Assembly (NCBI GenBank): GCA_964411925.1
Contig: CAYPNI010000043.1
Location: 1 to 32,468, forward strand
Direction: 5' to 3'
From: VFKU01 sp964411925
Lineage (GTDB): Bacteria; Hydrogenedentota; Hydrogenedentia; Hydrogenedentales; GCA-2746185
DNA: 32,468 nt
Shown: positions 8,801 through 16,556 of the stretch, piece by piece
How positions within the stretch are numbered: position 1 is the stretch's first letter
Layout: each line of letters begins with the position of its first letter
Position numbers and translations under genes: made by a program
Notes under the pieces: generated by a model
What the model saw: the letters and a program-made list of their open reading frames with translations, nothing else
Database searches by the model: none
What the model was told of the DNA's origin: nothing

Positions 8801-8823
8801 ACAAGTGGCGCCGCTCGAAGTAA
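5818..8823 (+). CDS. pilQ: type IV pilus secretin PilQ
   Basis: This 1001-residue outer-membrane secretin forms the gated channel for the pilus fibre. In order: signal peptide (1-27), AMIN-like peptidoglycan-binding beta domain (about 60-165), a helical, probably coiled-coil stretch (about 185-330), an Ala/Thr-rich linker (330-495), the STN/N0 domain (from 502, NIDFRDMELSNVVSLLAQK), two N1-like modules (about 580-715) and the secretin beta-barrel domain (about 715-965) with the family signature VPLLGDIPVLNTFF near 914-927. It is longer than usual (often 700-800) because of the helical/linker insert between AMIN and N0. Last gene of the operon, ending in a strong terminator. Confidence 0.95.
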   Translation: MPRIRSNGFVAAALFSALFAFNAAPADTRDGMLQALTAAVRAGGDAVPAEALDGALGRAASLTAMHVDASKTSTSIRLKVTGRPAYAISHNAERGVVSVLLADTIVLPDLQRMTLGVDDSSLKLTATMAETHPQFVTRVEFAVPGQARVVARDEKGAIALTVSAAESFELDAPGASAATWAVAHIREAFARHDDLLAAERTALTSALKVANDEIAQSELHLLQADLMEVAPTKSAIDAKDLRAEFARIRTQTAMLSSGFESIATLRSDRVASLAQSGASNDPDTAVRAFGEIENIYRSELGRLRAKAEQQAELNMVLTRRLEQAFSVTNPAPRQASTQSTLEQMDVAFAAMRSAPESRRAANRAVATDSVGAATVALDVTTPAVHAALSNETEVTSPPSARARTIDRQISTDAVARPDKMAVLRSSADELAQAETDGVIRLAQQTQGVTEVTGARPATPVNGHADTSGPRRYSVPKTTGTRPAFNLYNPEMSAAEDPLRQLVNIDFRDMELSNVVSLLAQKGQINVIAGTEVEGTVTANLKNIPLGRAIEIVLRMNGLGIVEEAGVYRITTYEEAVSSARETRMIFLENAQADEVKKTLDDILSGRADGDLVAVSANPSTNVVLLAGPLEAVEELEGVVAQLDVAEPVIPTLTIPIKLNYSEPLQMLPVIQPLMSEEMGKVTADARSRHLIVTDTPVKVQEIQALVTSLDVPVKQVSIDAMIVDAEMEDNAATGVDWVLNTVSTQSEFGGTPDFSFGTGLPITSPQVGAATLAFGVVSDAINLRAEIQARVESTDSKLLANPVIVTVENQPATINIAEEIPYQELTQTSEGGQIASTQFKDIGTILTVTPRVTHDNHILVTVDAKQSNTTGVSATGVPIEAKREAMTTLRVEDGQSIFIGGLRSFDDELSNRKVPLLGDIPVLNTFFKSQDVNKRHSELLIFLTCNVLPDQNYPELTPYQKEKYDELGGMPHGVDGTRALVRTYTHPEEMRDPFYKWRRSK

Positions 8824-8844
8824 CCGCTTAACCACGAACCGAAC

Positions 8845-8886
8845 AGCGGCCGCACGCCCGCAAGGGTGTGCGGCCGCTTTGTTGTT
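8845..8886 (+). terminator. intrinsic terminator of the pil operon
   Basis: AGCGGCCGCACGCCC (8845-8859) and GGGTGTGCGGCCGCT (8864-8878) form a 15-bp stem with one G-U pair, a GCAA tetraloop and the tail TTGTTGTTG. It begins 22 bases after the pilQ stop. Confidence 0.88.
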
Positions 8887-8921
8887 GTCGCGCCTCATCG
8901 TCCGTCGCAATTCCCACGCTG

Positions 8922-8930
8922 TGTTACCAT
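8922..8930 (+). promoter_or_regulatory. extended -10 of the mscK-like gene
   Basis: TGT-TACCAT (hexamer 8925-8930) matches the extended -10 pattern shared by most promoters in this window. The -35 region (around 8902-8907, CCGTCG) is poor. Predicted transcription start is near 8937, which puts ATG 8929 inside the promoter and supports ATG 8965 as the start codon, with a leader of about 28 nt as for two other genes here. Confidence 0.5.
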
Positions 8931-8964
8931 GAGACCCTGGGGCACGTTTCAGTCCAAGACCCGA

Positions 8965-11900
8965 ATGCACCCGATCGCACAAATCACCGCACGCGTTTTT
9001 GTCGTCACTGCACTTCTCTTCGTTTGCTGTGGCGTGTGGGCCCAGGAACCCTCCTCCCCCGCGGCCGCGCCGCCGCTCGCGCGTGCCGACATCGAAACGC
9101 GAGCGGCTCGCATCCAGGAAAACGCCGCGCTCGATGAGGCCCTTAAGGGCCGGATTGCGGAGTTGTACCGGCAGGCGCTTGCGGACGTGGATGCCGCGGC
9201 AGACTGGCGCGCGAAGGCGGACGAGTGGACCGCGTCGCGCGACAGCGCTCCGGAGCGGATCCGTGAACTCGAAGACAGCCTTCGGTCGGCTTCGGCGCCG
9301 TCGGCGACGCTGGAGGAATGGGCTGACCGCCCGATGGCGGACCTCGTCCAGGCGGCCGGCACCGCGGAAGAACAGCTCGCCCAGGCGCGCCGCGACCTGG
9401 CGGCGATTGAAGCCGAGTCCTCGGGCCGCGTGGAACGGCGCAGACAACTGCCCGAATTGATCGCCCGGGCGCGCGAACGGCTCGCGTTGGCGCAGATGGC
9501 ACCGGCCCCCAGGCCCGAACTGGCCCCGGAGGAGTCCGAGGCGACGCGCCTGACCAATCGGGCGCGCGTCGAGGTGCTGGAGGCCGAAATCGCGGCGTAC
9601 AACGCGGAGTCGTCCAGCTACGAGGCCCGCGGCCGCCTGCTGCCGCTGCGCCAGGACCGCGCCGACCTCGACGTACGCGTCGCGGAACAACGATCTCGCC
9701 AGCTACAGGACATTCTGGCGTCGCAGCGCCAGGCCGAGGCCGAACAGGCCGCCGAGGACGCACGCGCGCTTCTCCTTGAAGCGCTCGATGCTCCGCCGGC
9801 CGTGCGCGCGCTCGCGGAGGAGCTTGCGCAGCAAAACGAGGACGACGCCGCCATGCGGACGGGTCCGAGCGGGATGCTGCGCAGGATCGAGGATACGAAG
9901 CTGGCTATCGCGCGAATTGAAGCGAAGACGGCGGAGACGCGCGCGGCGCAGGAGAACGTGATCAAGCGCGAGAAGGCCGTCGGGCTGAATGACGCCGTGG
10001 GGCGCCTACTGCGGACGTATCGCGCGAACCTCCCCGCGCGGCGGTTGCATACGGTGGAGATTCGTCTGCGCGAGGAAACCATCGGCGACGCGCAAATCGC
10101 GCAGATCGAGCTCGAGGACCGCCGGCGCGAACTCTCGGACATCCCGCGGCGAATCGAGGACACGCTCAAGGTCGCCGGGTTCGCGGCCGACACCAATTCA
10201 CGCCAGGAAGAGGAATTGAGCCGTCTGTTGACGGAATTGTTCTCGAAGCAGCGCGACAATCTGGACGATTTGTGGGCGGACTACGACGCGTACATCACCG
10301 CGCTGGTCGAACTGAACGACAAACAGAAGACGTTCGTCGACGTGCGGGATGAGTTCGCCGACTACATCGACGAGCGCGTGTTGTGGATTCGAAGCGGTAC
10401 GTTCATCTCGGCGGTCGATTTTCGGGAGGGAATCGACGCACTCGTCTGGCTGGTGAGCTACGGCACGTGGTCCGACGCGGTCTCGGCGCTTGCGGAGGAC
10501 GTGGAGCGCCATCCCATGGTCTATATCGTGGCGCTCACGCTTGCAGGCGTGGCGCTGTTGTTGTGGCCACGCATCCGCACCCGCCTGGCCCACATCGGCG
10601 AGAAGGCACAAAAGCGGGCGTGCATTAACTACGGGCTGACGATCGAAGCGCTGCTGTACACGCTCCTGCTGGGCGCGCTGGTGCCGGCGATCATCGCGTT
10701 CATCGCGTGGCGGATGCGCGTGTCGCTCGTGGGCGGGGAGTTCGTTCAGGTGTTGTCGAGCGGCCTGTTCATCGTCGCGTTGTTTTACGCCTCGGTGGAG
10801 TTTCCGCGGCAAGTGCTGAGGGTGAACGGCCTCGCTACTTCGCATTTCGACTGGCCCGACGAAGCGGCCAAGTTTGCGAAGAACACGATCGGCTGGATGA
10901 TGCCGGTGGCGCTGCCGATCATCCTGCTGATTGCGTTGTTCGAATCGCAGGAACAGCAGGAGTGGCGCGAGTCCGTCGGCCGCCTGGCGTTCTTCATCAT
11001 GATGGTGGTCTGGGCGTATCTGGGCCACCGGTTCTCAAACCGGCACTCCGCGGCGCTATCCATGTTCGAGGTGATCGCGTTGGCGCGGGAACGCTCACGC
11101 GTTCGCCGGGTGCTCTACACGCTGTCCGCGGGGGCACCCATGGTGCTGGCGGCGGCCGCGGCGCTGGGCTATTACTACACGTCGGTGCGCGTGGCGTGGC
11201 GCATCCATGCCACGCTGACCGTGCTTTTCCTGGTTGCGGTGTCGGTGAACCTGGCGATGCGGGCGCTGTTGATCGCGCGGCGGCGGCTGGCGATTGAGCA
11301 GGCGAGGCGCAAACGCGACGAACTGAAGGCGGCGCAGCGAAAAGCCAAGGACGAGGGCGGCGAACCTGTCGCGGCACTCGAGACGCAGGAGGCCGAGTTC
11401 GACCTGACGCGAATCGACGCGCAAACGTCGCGGCTGATTCGCAGTGTGGGAGTGGCGGGCCTGTTCGTTGCGCTGTGGTTCACGTGGGCGGCTTTCCTGC
11501 CGGCGTTGCGCGCACTGGACGATGTCGTGCTCGTGCACTACGGCGATCGACTGGACAACCTTGCGACGCTGACGGGCACCACGGCCGTGCTGGACGGGGG
11601 TGGCGAGGCCGCGCCCGCGGGCGAAGCGGCTTCGGTGTTGCGCGAAAAAGCGCTGACGCTCGGTGACCTGCTGTTTTCGTTGCTCGCCATCGTATTGACG
11701 ATTGTCGCGTTCCGGAACCTCCCCGGGCTGCTGGAGATCGCGGTGCTCCAGCGGTTGCCGCTGGCGCCGGGCGAGCGGTACGCGATCAAGACGGTTTTGG
11801 GTTATTTGCTGGCCGTGGTAGGCGTCATCATCGCGCTCTCGGGGCTGGGTATTCAGTGGGGAAGCGTTCAGTGGCTTGTGGCCGCGCTCGGTTTCGGAAT

Positions 11901-12483
11901 CGGGTTCGGGCTGCAGGAAATCATCGCGAACTTCATCTCGGGTCTCATCATCCTGTTCGAACAACCGATTCGCGTGGGCGATACGGTGACGATCGGCGAG
12001 GTGAGCGGTACCGTGACCCGCATTCGAATCCGCGCGACGACGATCACGGATTGGGATTTGAAAGAACTGGTGGTGCCCAACAAGGAATTCGTGACAGGGC
12101 GGCTGGTGAACTGGTCGCTCACCAACCCGACGCTTCGCGTGATCATCAAGGTGGGCGTCGCCTACGGATCGGACACGAAACTTACGCGGGACACGCTATT
12201 GAGCGTGGCTGAACGCAACAAACGTGTGTTGAGGCAGCCGCCGCCGCAAGTCTATTTCGTGAGTTTTGACGACAGCGCGCTGATGTTCGAGGCGCGCGCC
12301 TACATCGCGTCGATAGAGGACCTGCTGCCCGTTCGCGACGAGTTGCACCACGCGATCGCGGCCGCGTTCCGCGAGAAGGGCATCGAAATCGCCTTCCCGC
12401 AACAGGACATCCACATCCGGAGCATCGAGGCGCCGCTGACCGTCCAGGGGGACGTGCTCCCCGCCGAGCTCGAACGGCAATAG
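8965..12483 (+). CDS. MscK/KefA-like large mechanosensitive channel
   Basis: The protein has about 1172 residues. A signal peptide (1-27, ending VWAQ) is followed by a long periplasmic Ala/Glu/Arg-rich coiled-coil region (about 30-500). Many membrane helices follow (about 518-960), with a charged cytoplasmic loop rich in Lys/Arg/Glu near 770-815. The MscS pore and cytoplasmic domain (about 965-1165) has the Gly/Ala-rich pore helix GFGIGFGLQEIIANFISG and the beta domain RVGDTVTIGEVSGTV. It should open under membrane tension to release osmolytes during hypo-osmotic shock. Length and layout match E. coli MscK (1120 residues). The reading frame is open upstream to 8866, but that would overlap the pil terminator and the promoter, so 8965 is chosen. 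Confidence 0.88.
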   Translation: MHPIAQITARVFVVTALLFVCCGVWAQEPSSPAAAPPLARADIETRAARIQENAALDEALKGRIAELYRQALADVDAAADWRAKADEWTASRDSAPERIRELEDSLRSASAPSATLEEWADRPMADLVQAAGTAEEQLAQARRDLAAIEAESSGRVERRRQLPELIARARERLALAQMAPAPRPELAPEESEATRLTNRARVEVLEAEIAAYNAESSSYEARGRLLPLRQDRADLDVRVAEQRSRQLQDILASQRQAEAEQAAEDARALLLEALDAPPAVRALAEELAQQNEDDAAMRTGPSGMLRRIEDTKLAIARIEAKTAETRAAQENVIKREKAVGLNDAVGRLLRTYRANLPARRLHTVEIRLREETIGDAQIAQIELEDRRRELSDIPRRIEDTLKVAGFAADTNSRQEEELSRLLTELFSKQRDNLDDLWADYDAYITALVELNDKQKTFVDVRDEFADYIDERVLWIRSGTFISAVDFREGIDALVWLVSYGTWSDAVSALAEDVERHPMVYIVALTLAGVALLLWPRIRTRLAHIGEKAQKRACINYGLTIEALLYTLLLGALVPAIIAFIAWRMRVSLVGGEFVQVLSSGLFIVALFYASVEFPRQVLRVNGLATSHFDWPDEAAKFAKNTIGWMMPVALPIILLIALFESQEQQEWRESVGRLAFFIMMVVWAYLGHRFSNRHSAALSMFEVIALARERSRVRRVLYTLSAGAPMVLAAAAALGYYYTSVRVAWRIHATLTVLFLVAVSVNLAMRALLIARRRLAIEQARRKRDELKAAQRKAKDEGGEPVAALETQEAEFDLTRIDAQTSRLIRSVGVAGLFVALWFTWAAFLPALRALDDVVLVHYGDRLDNLATLTGTTAVLDGGGEAAPAGEAASVLREKALTLGDLLFSLLAIVLTIVAFRNLPGLLEIAVLQRLPLAPGERYAIKTVLGYLLAVVGVIIALSGLGIQWGSVQWLVAALGFGIGFGLQEIIANFISGLIILFEQPIRVGDTVTIGEVSGTVTRIRIRATTITDWDLKELVVPNKEFVTGRLVNWSLTNPTLRVIIKVGVAYGSDTKLTRDTLLSVAERNKRVLRQPPPQVYFVSFDDSALMFEARAYIASIEDLLPVRDELHHAIAAAFREKGIEIAFPQQDIHIRSIEAPLTVQGDVLPAELERQ

Positions 12484-12567
12484 GCTTCTCCCGCCCGGTA
12501 GTGCGTCGCCGGGGCGCGACATCTTATCGTCGTGGAGAGCCGCTCGTCGCAATGACGTGGAACGGGC

Positions 12568-13542
12568 CTACAGCCACTTCTTTCGGCGGAAATAGATCAG
12601 CATTCCGACGGCCGTGACGAGCATCAAGCCGATGATGATCCAGGTGGTCAACGGATCGTTGGACGGGGGCCAGAGGGGCATATTCATTCCGTAGATGCCG
12701 GCGATCAGCGAGAGCGGCAGGAAAAACGAGGCGAAGATCGTCAACACTTTCATCACTTCGTTCATTCGGTTCGACAACCACAGGTTGTAATTGTCCCGAA
12801 TCGCGTACAAAAGCTCGCGATGCGAATCGATGATTTCGAGCGTGGTCGTCAGGTGGTCGCGCACATGCGAAAAGCGCGGCTCCAGCTCCTTCGAGATGTA
12901 GTCCATCTCCCCCGCGGCGATCGGCACGACGAGCTCGCGCTTGGAAGCAACGATGCGGCGTACGTCCAGCAGCTCGCGGCGGAGATCGAGCAGTTCGGAG
13001 AGGATCCCGGTGTCGCCCCGGGCATCGAGCGATCGGTCCTCGAGCCGGTCGAGCTTCTTGCTGTATTCCTCCACGATGAGACCGTAATTATCGACCATCA
13101 GGTCGATGACGCTGTACAGCATGTAGTCCAAGCCATGCTGGGTCATGATTTCGGAGCGTTTCGTGACCCGTTTCAGGAGCGTGTTAATGGTCCGCAGGGA
13201 GTCGTGGTGTACCGTGATGAGAAATCGCGAGCAGAAGAAAATCGAGATTTTGCGCGGCTTGAATTCGGTGAATTCCTCGGGCCCGACGGCGCCGTAGAGC
13301 ACCATGAACAAATGGTCGCCGAACTCATCGACGCGCGGACGCTGCTCGCCCTCGACGCAGTCGGCCACGGCCTCTTCGTCCAGCCCGAAAACACGTCCGA
13401 GCGCGCGCAGGCCTTCCAAATCCGGGTCCTCGACGTCGATCCAGCACTGCGCGCCGTCGCGCGTTGACGCCGCGGCGACATCGTCCAGCGAAGACAAGGG
13501 CTCGAGCGCGCCGCCTGGAAGTGAAACGAATCCCCGGATCAT
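12568..13542 (-). CDS. corA: CorA-family magnesium/cobalt transporter
   Basis: The protein has 324 residues. An N-terminal alpha/beta cytoplasmic domain and a long helical stalk lead to two C-terminal membrane helices. The first ends in the diagnostic YGMN motif (GMN at 285-287) and a periplasmic loop (MPLWPPSNDP) precedes the second helix. The C-terminal tail FRRKKWL is basic, as in the family, which works as a pentamer with the GMN loop as ion entrance. The gene converges with the mscK-like gene, leaving 84 bases with no clear terminator. A promoter is predicted so close to ATG 13542 that the mRNA would have almost no leader. Confidence 0.95.
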   Translation of the reverse strand: MIRGFVSLPGGALEPLSSLDDVAAASTRDGAQCWIDVEDPDLEGLRALGRVFGLDEEAVADCVEGEQRPRVDEFGDHLFMVLYGAVGPEEFTEFKPRKISIFFCSRFLITVHHDSLRTINTLLKRVTKRSEIMTQHGLDYMLYSVIDLMVDNYGLIVEEYSKKLDRLEDRSLDARGDTGILSELLDLRRELLDVRRIVASKRELVVPIAAGEMDYISKELEPRFSHVRDHLTTTLEIIDSHRELLYAIRDNYNLWLSNRMNEVMKVLTIFASFFLPLSLIAGIYGMNMPLWPPSNDPLTTWIIIGLMLVTAVGMLIYFRRKKWL

Positions 13543-13548
13543 GGCGTC

Positions 13549-13578
13549 ATCCTATCAGGGGCGCGCAACCGCGGTGAA
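13549..13578 (-). promoter_or_regulatory. promoter of corA
   Basis: On the minus strand TTCACC (13578-13573), an 18-base spacer and TGA-TAGGAT (hexamer 13554-13549). The start point expected 6-8 bases downstream falls at 13541-13543, on the start codon itself (A of ATG at 13542). Confidence 0.5.
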
Positions 13579-13592
13579 ACGCGCGTCTACCC

Positions 13593-13621
13593 TTGAGCGT
13601 CCCTGGAGGCTTTGTTAGCAT
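13593..13621 (+). promoter_or_regulatory. promoter of the VanZ/sulfatase-like gene
   Basis: TTGAGC (13593-13598), a 17-base spacer and TGT-TAGCAT (hexamer 13616-13621). The leader would be about 28 nt and holds CGGAG as ribosome-binding site before ATG 13656. The promoter lies back to back with that of corA. Confidence 0.68.
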
Positions 13622-13655
13622 CCGGCTGTAACTGCTTTTTTCGGAGTACACCCCG

Positions 13656-16058
13656 ATGGCGATGAAGGACCGCGCGCGGACCATCCGCTGGACGATCGCC
13701 GGCGTCTACACGCTGCTCATCTATACCTTCGCGTGGCTCGTGAACCCGATGTGGGGCGCGCTGACGCGCGCGATGGGCACGGAGGCCGGCGGCGACTTTT
13801 TGAACCGCGCCGTGCCGATCCTGGGTGGCGTGGTACTCGTCTACCTGCTCATTCGGCGCCGGCTGCCGACGATCTATTCGTATGTGTGGGTGGCCGCGGT
13901 CGCGTGTGGGTATGGCTATGTGTTGACGCTGCACGCGGACTTTCCGGTCGAGCGTGTCCACTTACTGCAATACAGCCTGGTGGCCTTCGTTTACTTCTAC
14001 GCGCTGCGGCTGCACACGACGCCGAGGCGCGCCTACGTGGGCGCGGCGCTGGCGGTGCTGCTCATCGGGTTCACGGACGAAATCATTCAGGAGTACGTCA
14101 TCCCCGGCCGTTCCGGGACGCTGGGCGACATGATCATCAACTGGTTTTCGGGCGGGCTGGGCCTTGTCGGCCTGATCGCGATGCGCCGGGGCGAGGCGTG
14201 GACGGCGCATGCGCGGCTGCGGCCTTCGTTGCGACTGATCACGGGCGCCGCTGTGCCGGTCCTGCTGGCGGCGTTCTGGTCGCACCAGATTTACACGCGA
14301 TACCTCTACCCGCCGATCAATCTGCTGATCATCACCGTGGACTGCGCGCGGCCGGACTTCATGGGTATCTATGGTTCGGATTTCGACCCGCCCACGACGG
14401 AGAACCTCGACAAGATTGCCAAGGACGGAGCCGTTTTCACCAATGCGTTCAGCCAGGCGGCCTGGACGAGCCCCGGCGTCGCCTCCGTGCTCACGGGCCT
14501 CTACCCTCCCACGCACGGCGTCACGACGCAGGAGCACAGTGTTCCGGCGGTGGTGAAGACGGTGTTGGACGTGTTCGGCGACCACGGTTACCGCGTGCCA
14601 CGAATGTCGTATCTGATCAACGCCGCGCCCAACTTTCTGAACCTCGGGGAGTTCGACGAGGACGTGGTGTCCGTCCCGGGAGACTACGAATTCGGTCGGA
14701 TCATGAATTGGATATCGGACAACCATCGCAAACCGTTCGCGATTTGGTACCACTGGCGGTTCCTCCACCTCCCCTACTACCCGCTGATGCGGCATTGGGT
14801 GTATGCGCCTGCCAAGCTCGATCAGGACGCCGTCGCGGAACTGGAGGAAGGTGACCCGGATCCACGCGAGCTCATCGACGTTCCCGTCGAAGTCCGTGAA
14901 CAAATCATGAAGGAAGTGATCATTCCACGATTCAGTGACGAGGCGCTGATCGAGGCGGAGACCCGGGGCGTTCCGCCCGGCGAAGACGCGCCGTACGCAC
15001 ACGAATTCACGCCCGAATCGCAGGCGTGGATGCGTGCGCTGTTTGCATCGCAAACGCGCGCGTTCGACGGCTACCTCGAAGCGATCCGCTATCGCCTGGC
15101 GCTACACCACAAGCTCGAGCACACGATCATCGTGATCACGGCGGACCATGGCGAGGAACTGCTCGAGCATGGATACGTCGGGCACGCGTCCACCGCGGTG
15201 CACTCGAAACATTACGACGAGCTGATTCGTATACCGCTTATCATTATGTGTCCGCGGAAGATTCGCGAGGGCCTCAAGATCGACACGCTGGCGCAACAAG
15301 TCGACATCCTGCCGACGATCATGGACATGATGGGCTGGGAGACTCCCGAGGGGGTACAGGGGCGGTCGCTGTGGCCGGCGATGCAAGGCCGGCCGATGGA
15401 CGACGTGCCGGTGTTCGCCGAGAGCGTCGAGGGCGGGTACCAGTCGAAACCGGTGCAGCGATCGACCTTCGTGCGCAGCGTCCGGACGCGCGACTGGAAG
15501 TTCATCGCGCGCATGGGCCCGCAGGGGGACCAATTTGAGCTGTACAACCTCGTGGACGACCCGCACGAATTGAACAATGTCTACGCGGAGTATCCGCACA
15601 TTGCAGGCGATTTCATCCAGAAACTGGGTGAATGGATCACGCGGAACGTCGAAGACCGGCTGGCGCTCGAAGAGCGCGACGCCGAGTACCACGCGCGGAT
15701 CGACGCTCTCGACCCGGCAAACCTGGAGGTACCGAAGGTCATCGCGCCGTTGGACGGTTCGACGATCGCGTGGAACGATCTGGACGGCGCGATCGACGCC
15801 GAATGGACCGGAAACCCGTATGCGGCATACATCATCGAATACGACGTCGGCGAGGGGTGGCACCGGTTGCAGGGGAAGTACCCCGTGCCCGAGGGCACTC
15901 GGCACCGATTCGGCCCGATCCCCAAAGACGGCTGGCGGCCGCTCTACCAGTGGAACCCGTACCGTGTCCGCGTACGCCCGCGCGACCTGCCCGACGGCTG
16001 GAGCGACTGGATCACCGTCACCGTCTCACCGCTGAACGACGGCGGCGCGATCGACTAG
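13656..16058 (+). CDS. VanZ-like membrane domain fused to sulfatase-like (alkaline phosphatase superfamily) hydrolase
   Basis: The protein has 800 residues. Residues about 10-200 are several membrane helices with VanZ-family marks: TDEIIQEYVIPGRSG, then D and N in GDMIINWFSGGLG. Residues about 220-690 form a sulfatase-like domain with D229 (VDCARPD), D497-H498 (TADHGEE) and the closing strand RDWKFIAR...ELYNLVDDPHE. The nucleophile site reads WTSPGVASVLTG, with T271 where true sulfatases have Cys/Ser in C/S-x-P-x-R and with V275 instead of Arg, so formylglycine maturation is not expected. The C-terminal about 100 residues look like a fibronectin-III-type beta domain (YIIEYDVGEGW and on). It probably hydrolyses or transfers a phosphate or sulfate ester at the envelope. 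Substrate unknown. Confidence 0.82.
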   Translation: MAMKDRARTIRWTIAGVYTLLIYTFAWLVNPMWGALTRAMGTEAGGDFLNRAVPILGGVVLVYLLIRRRLPTIYSYVWVAAVACGYGYVLTLHADFPVERVHLLQYSLVAFVYFYALRLHTTPRRAYVGAALAVLLIGFTDEIIQEYVIPGRSGTLGDMIINWFSGGLGLVGLIAMRRGEAWTAHARLRPSLRLITGAAVPVLLAAFWSHQIYTRYLYPPINLLIITVDCARPDFMGIYGSDFDPPTTENLDKIAKDGAVFTNAFSQAAWTSPGVASVLTGLYPPTHGVTTQEHSVPAVVKTVLDVFGDHGYRVPRMSYLINAAPNFLNLGEFDEDVVSVPGDYEFGRIMNWISDNHRKPFAIWYHWRFLHLPYYPLMRHWVYAPAKLDQDAVAELEEGDPDPRELIDVPVEVREQIMKEVIIPRFSDEALIEAETRGVPPGEDAPYAHEFTPESQAWMRALFASQTRAFDGYLEAIRYRLALHHKLEHTIIVITADHGEELLEHGYVGHASTAVHSKHYDELIRIPLIIMCPRKIREGLKIDTLAQQVDILPTIMDMMGWETPEGVQGRSLWPAMQGRPMDDVPVFAESVEGGYQSKPVQRSTFVRSVRTRDWKFIARMGPQGDQFELYNLVDDPHELNNVYAEYPHIAGDFIQKLGEWITRNVEDRLALEERDAEYHARIDALDPANLEVPKVIAPLDGSTIAWNDLDGAIDAEWTGNPYAAYIIEYDVGEGWHRLQGKYPVPEGTRHRFGPIPKDGWRPLYQWNPYRVRVRPRDLPDGWSDWITVTVSPLNDGGAID

Positions 16059-16075
16059 GGCACTCTGCGAGGCCG

Positions 16076-16552
16076 CTATTGCGCGACCTGCGCGCGCCAA
16101 TCCCCGGCGTGGTCGAACGCGATCCGGCGTTCCTCGTTCGGCGGATACCGCACCTCGATCCAGGCGATGACGGCACCGGAAGCGAATCCCTCGAGCGTGA
16201 ACTCATACGCGTGGTCTGCGTAGCGCGCGGGGCGATGAACGCGGCCAAGCGGATCGCGAATCAGCACCGGCATCCCGAATGCGTAGTCGCGCCACGGCGC
16301 CGAGAGTTCAAACTCGATACGAACCCGGCCGTCCTCCACGCGCGCGCTTAGGGGACGTCCGCTCCATTGTGCGACAGGGGTCGCCCCGAGTTCGGCTTTG
16401 ATGTCTTCGCCGTAGTTGGCCCAGACGGGACGCGCGCGGGCAACGAGCGTGGCGAGTTCGTCCTGCGTGGGAGCGTCGTTGGGAGGCGTGCACGCCGCGG
16501 GAAACCAGGGTAGTGCCGAGAGGAGGAGTGCCGCGGCGCCGCGGAACCGCAC
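16076..16552 (-). CDS. small exported protein, possible lipoprotein, function unknown
   Basis: The protein has 158 residues and no family I recognise. Residues 1-20 form a signal peptide. The cysteine at 21 (WFPAAC) suggests a lipoprotein, but Pro at -3 departs from the usual lipobox. The rest (about 70-155) looks like a single beta-rich domain. The GTG start at 16552 lies 4 bases after the stop of the response regulator gene, with no convincing ribosome-binding site, so translational coupling is likely. The stop is 17 bases from that of the convergent sulfatase-like gene. Confidence 0.7.
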   Translation of the reverse strand: MRFRGAAALLLSALPWFPAACTPPNDAPTQDELATLVARARPVWANYGEDIKAELGATPVAQWSGRPLSARVEDGRVRIEFELSAPWRDYAFGMPVLIRDPLGRVHRPARYADHAYEFTLEGFASGAVIAWIEVRYPPNEERRIAFDHAGDWRAQVAQ

Positions 16553-16556
16553 GGGC

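Noticed and set aside
8866..8964. N-terminal extension of the mscK-like gene up to ATG 8866
   Set aside because: It would start inside the stem of the pil terminator and read through the extended -10 promoter; the signal peptide begins at 8965.
13656..16058. Calling the sulfatase-like protein a true arylsulfatase
   Set aside because: The CxPxR or SxPxR maturation site is absent (TSPGV).
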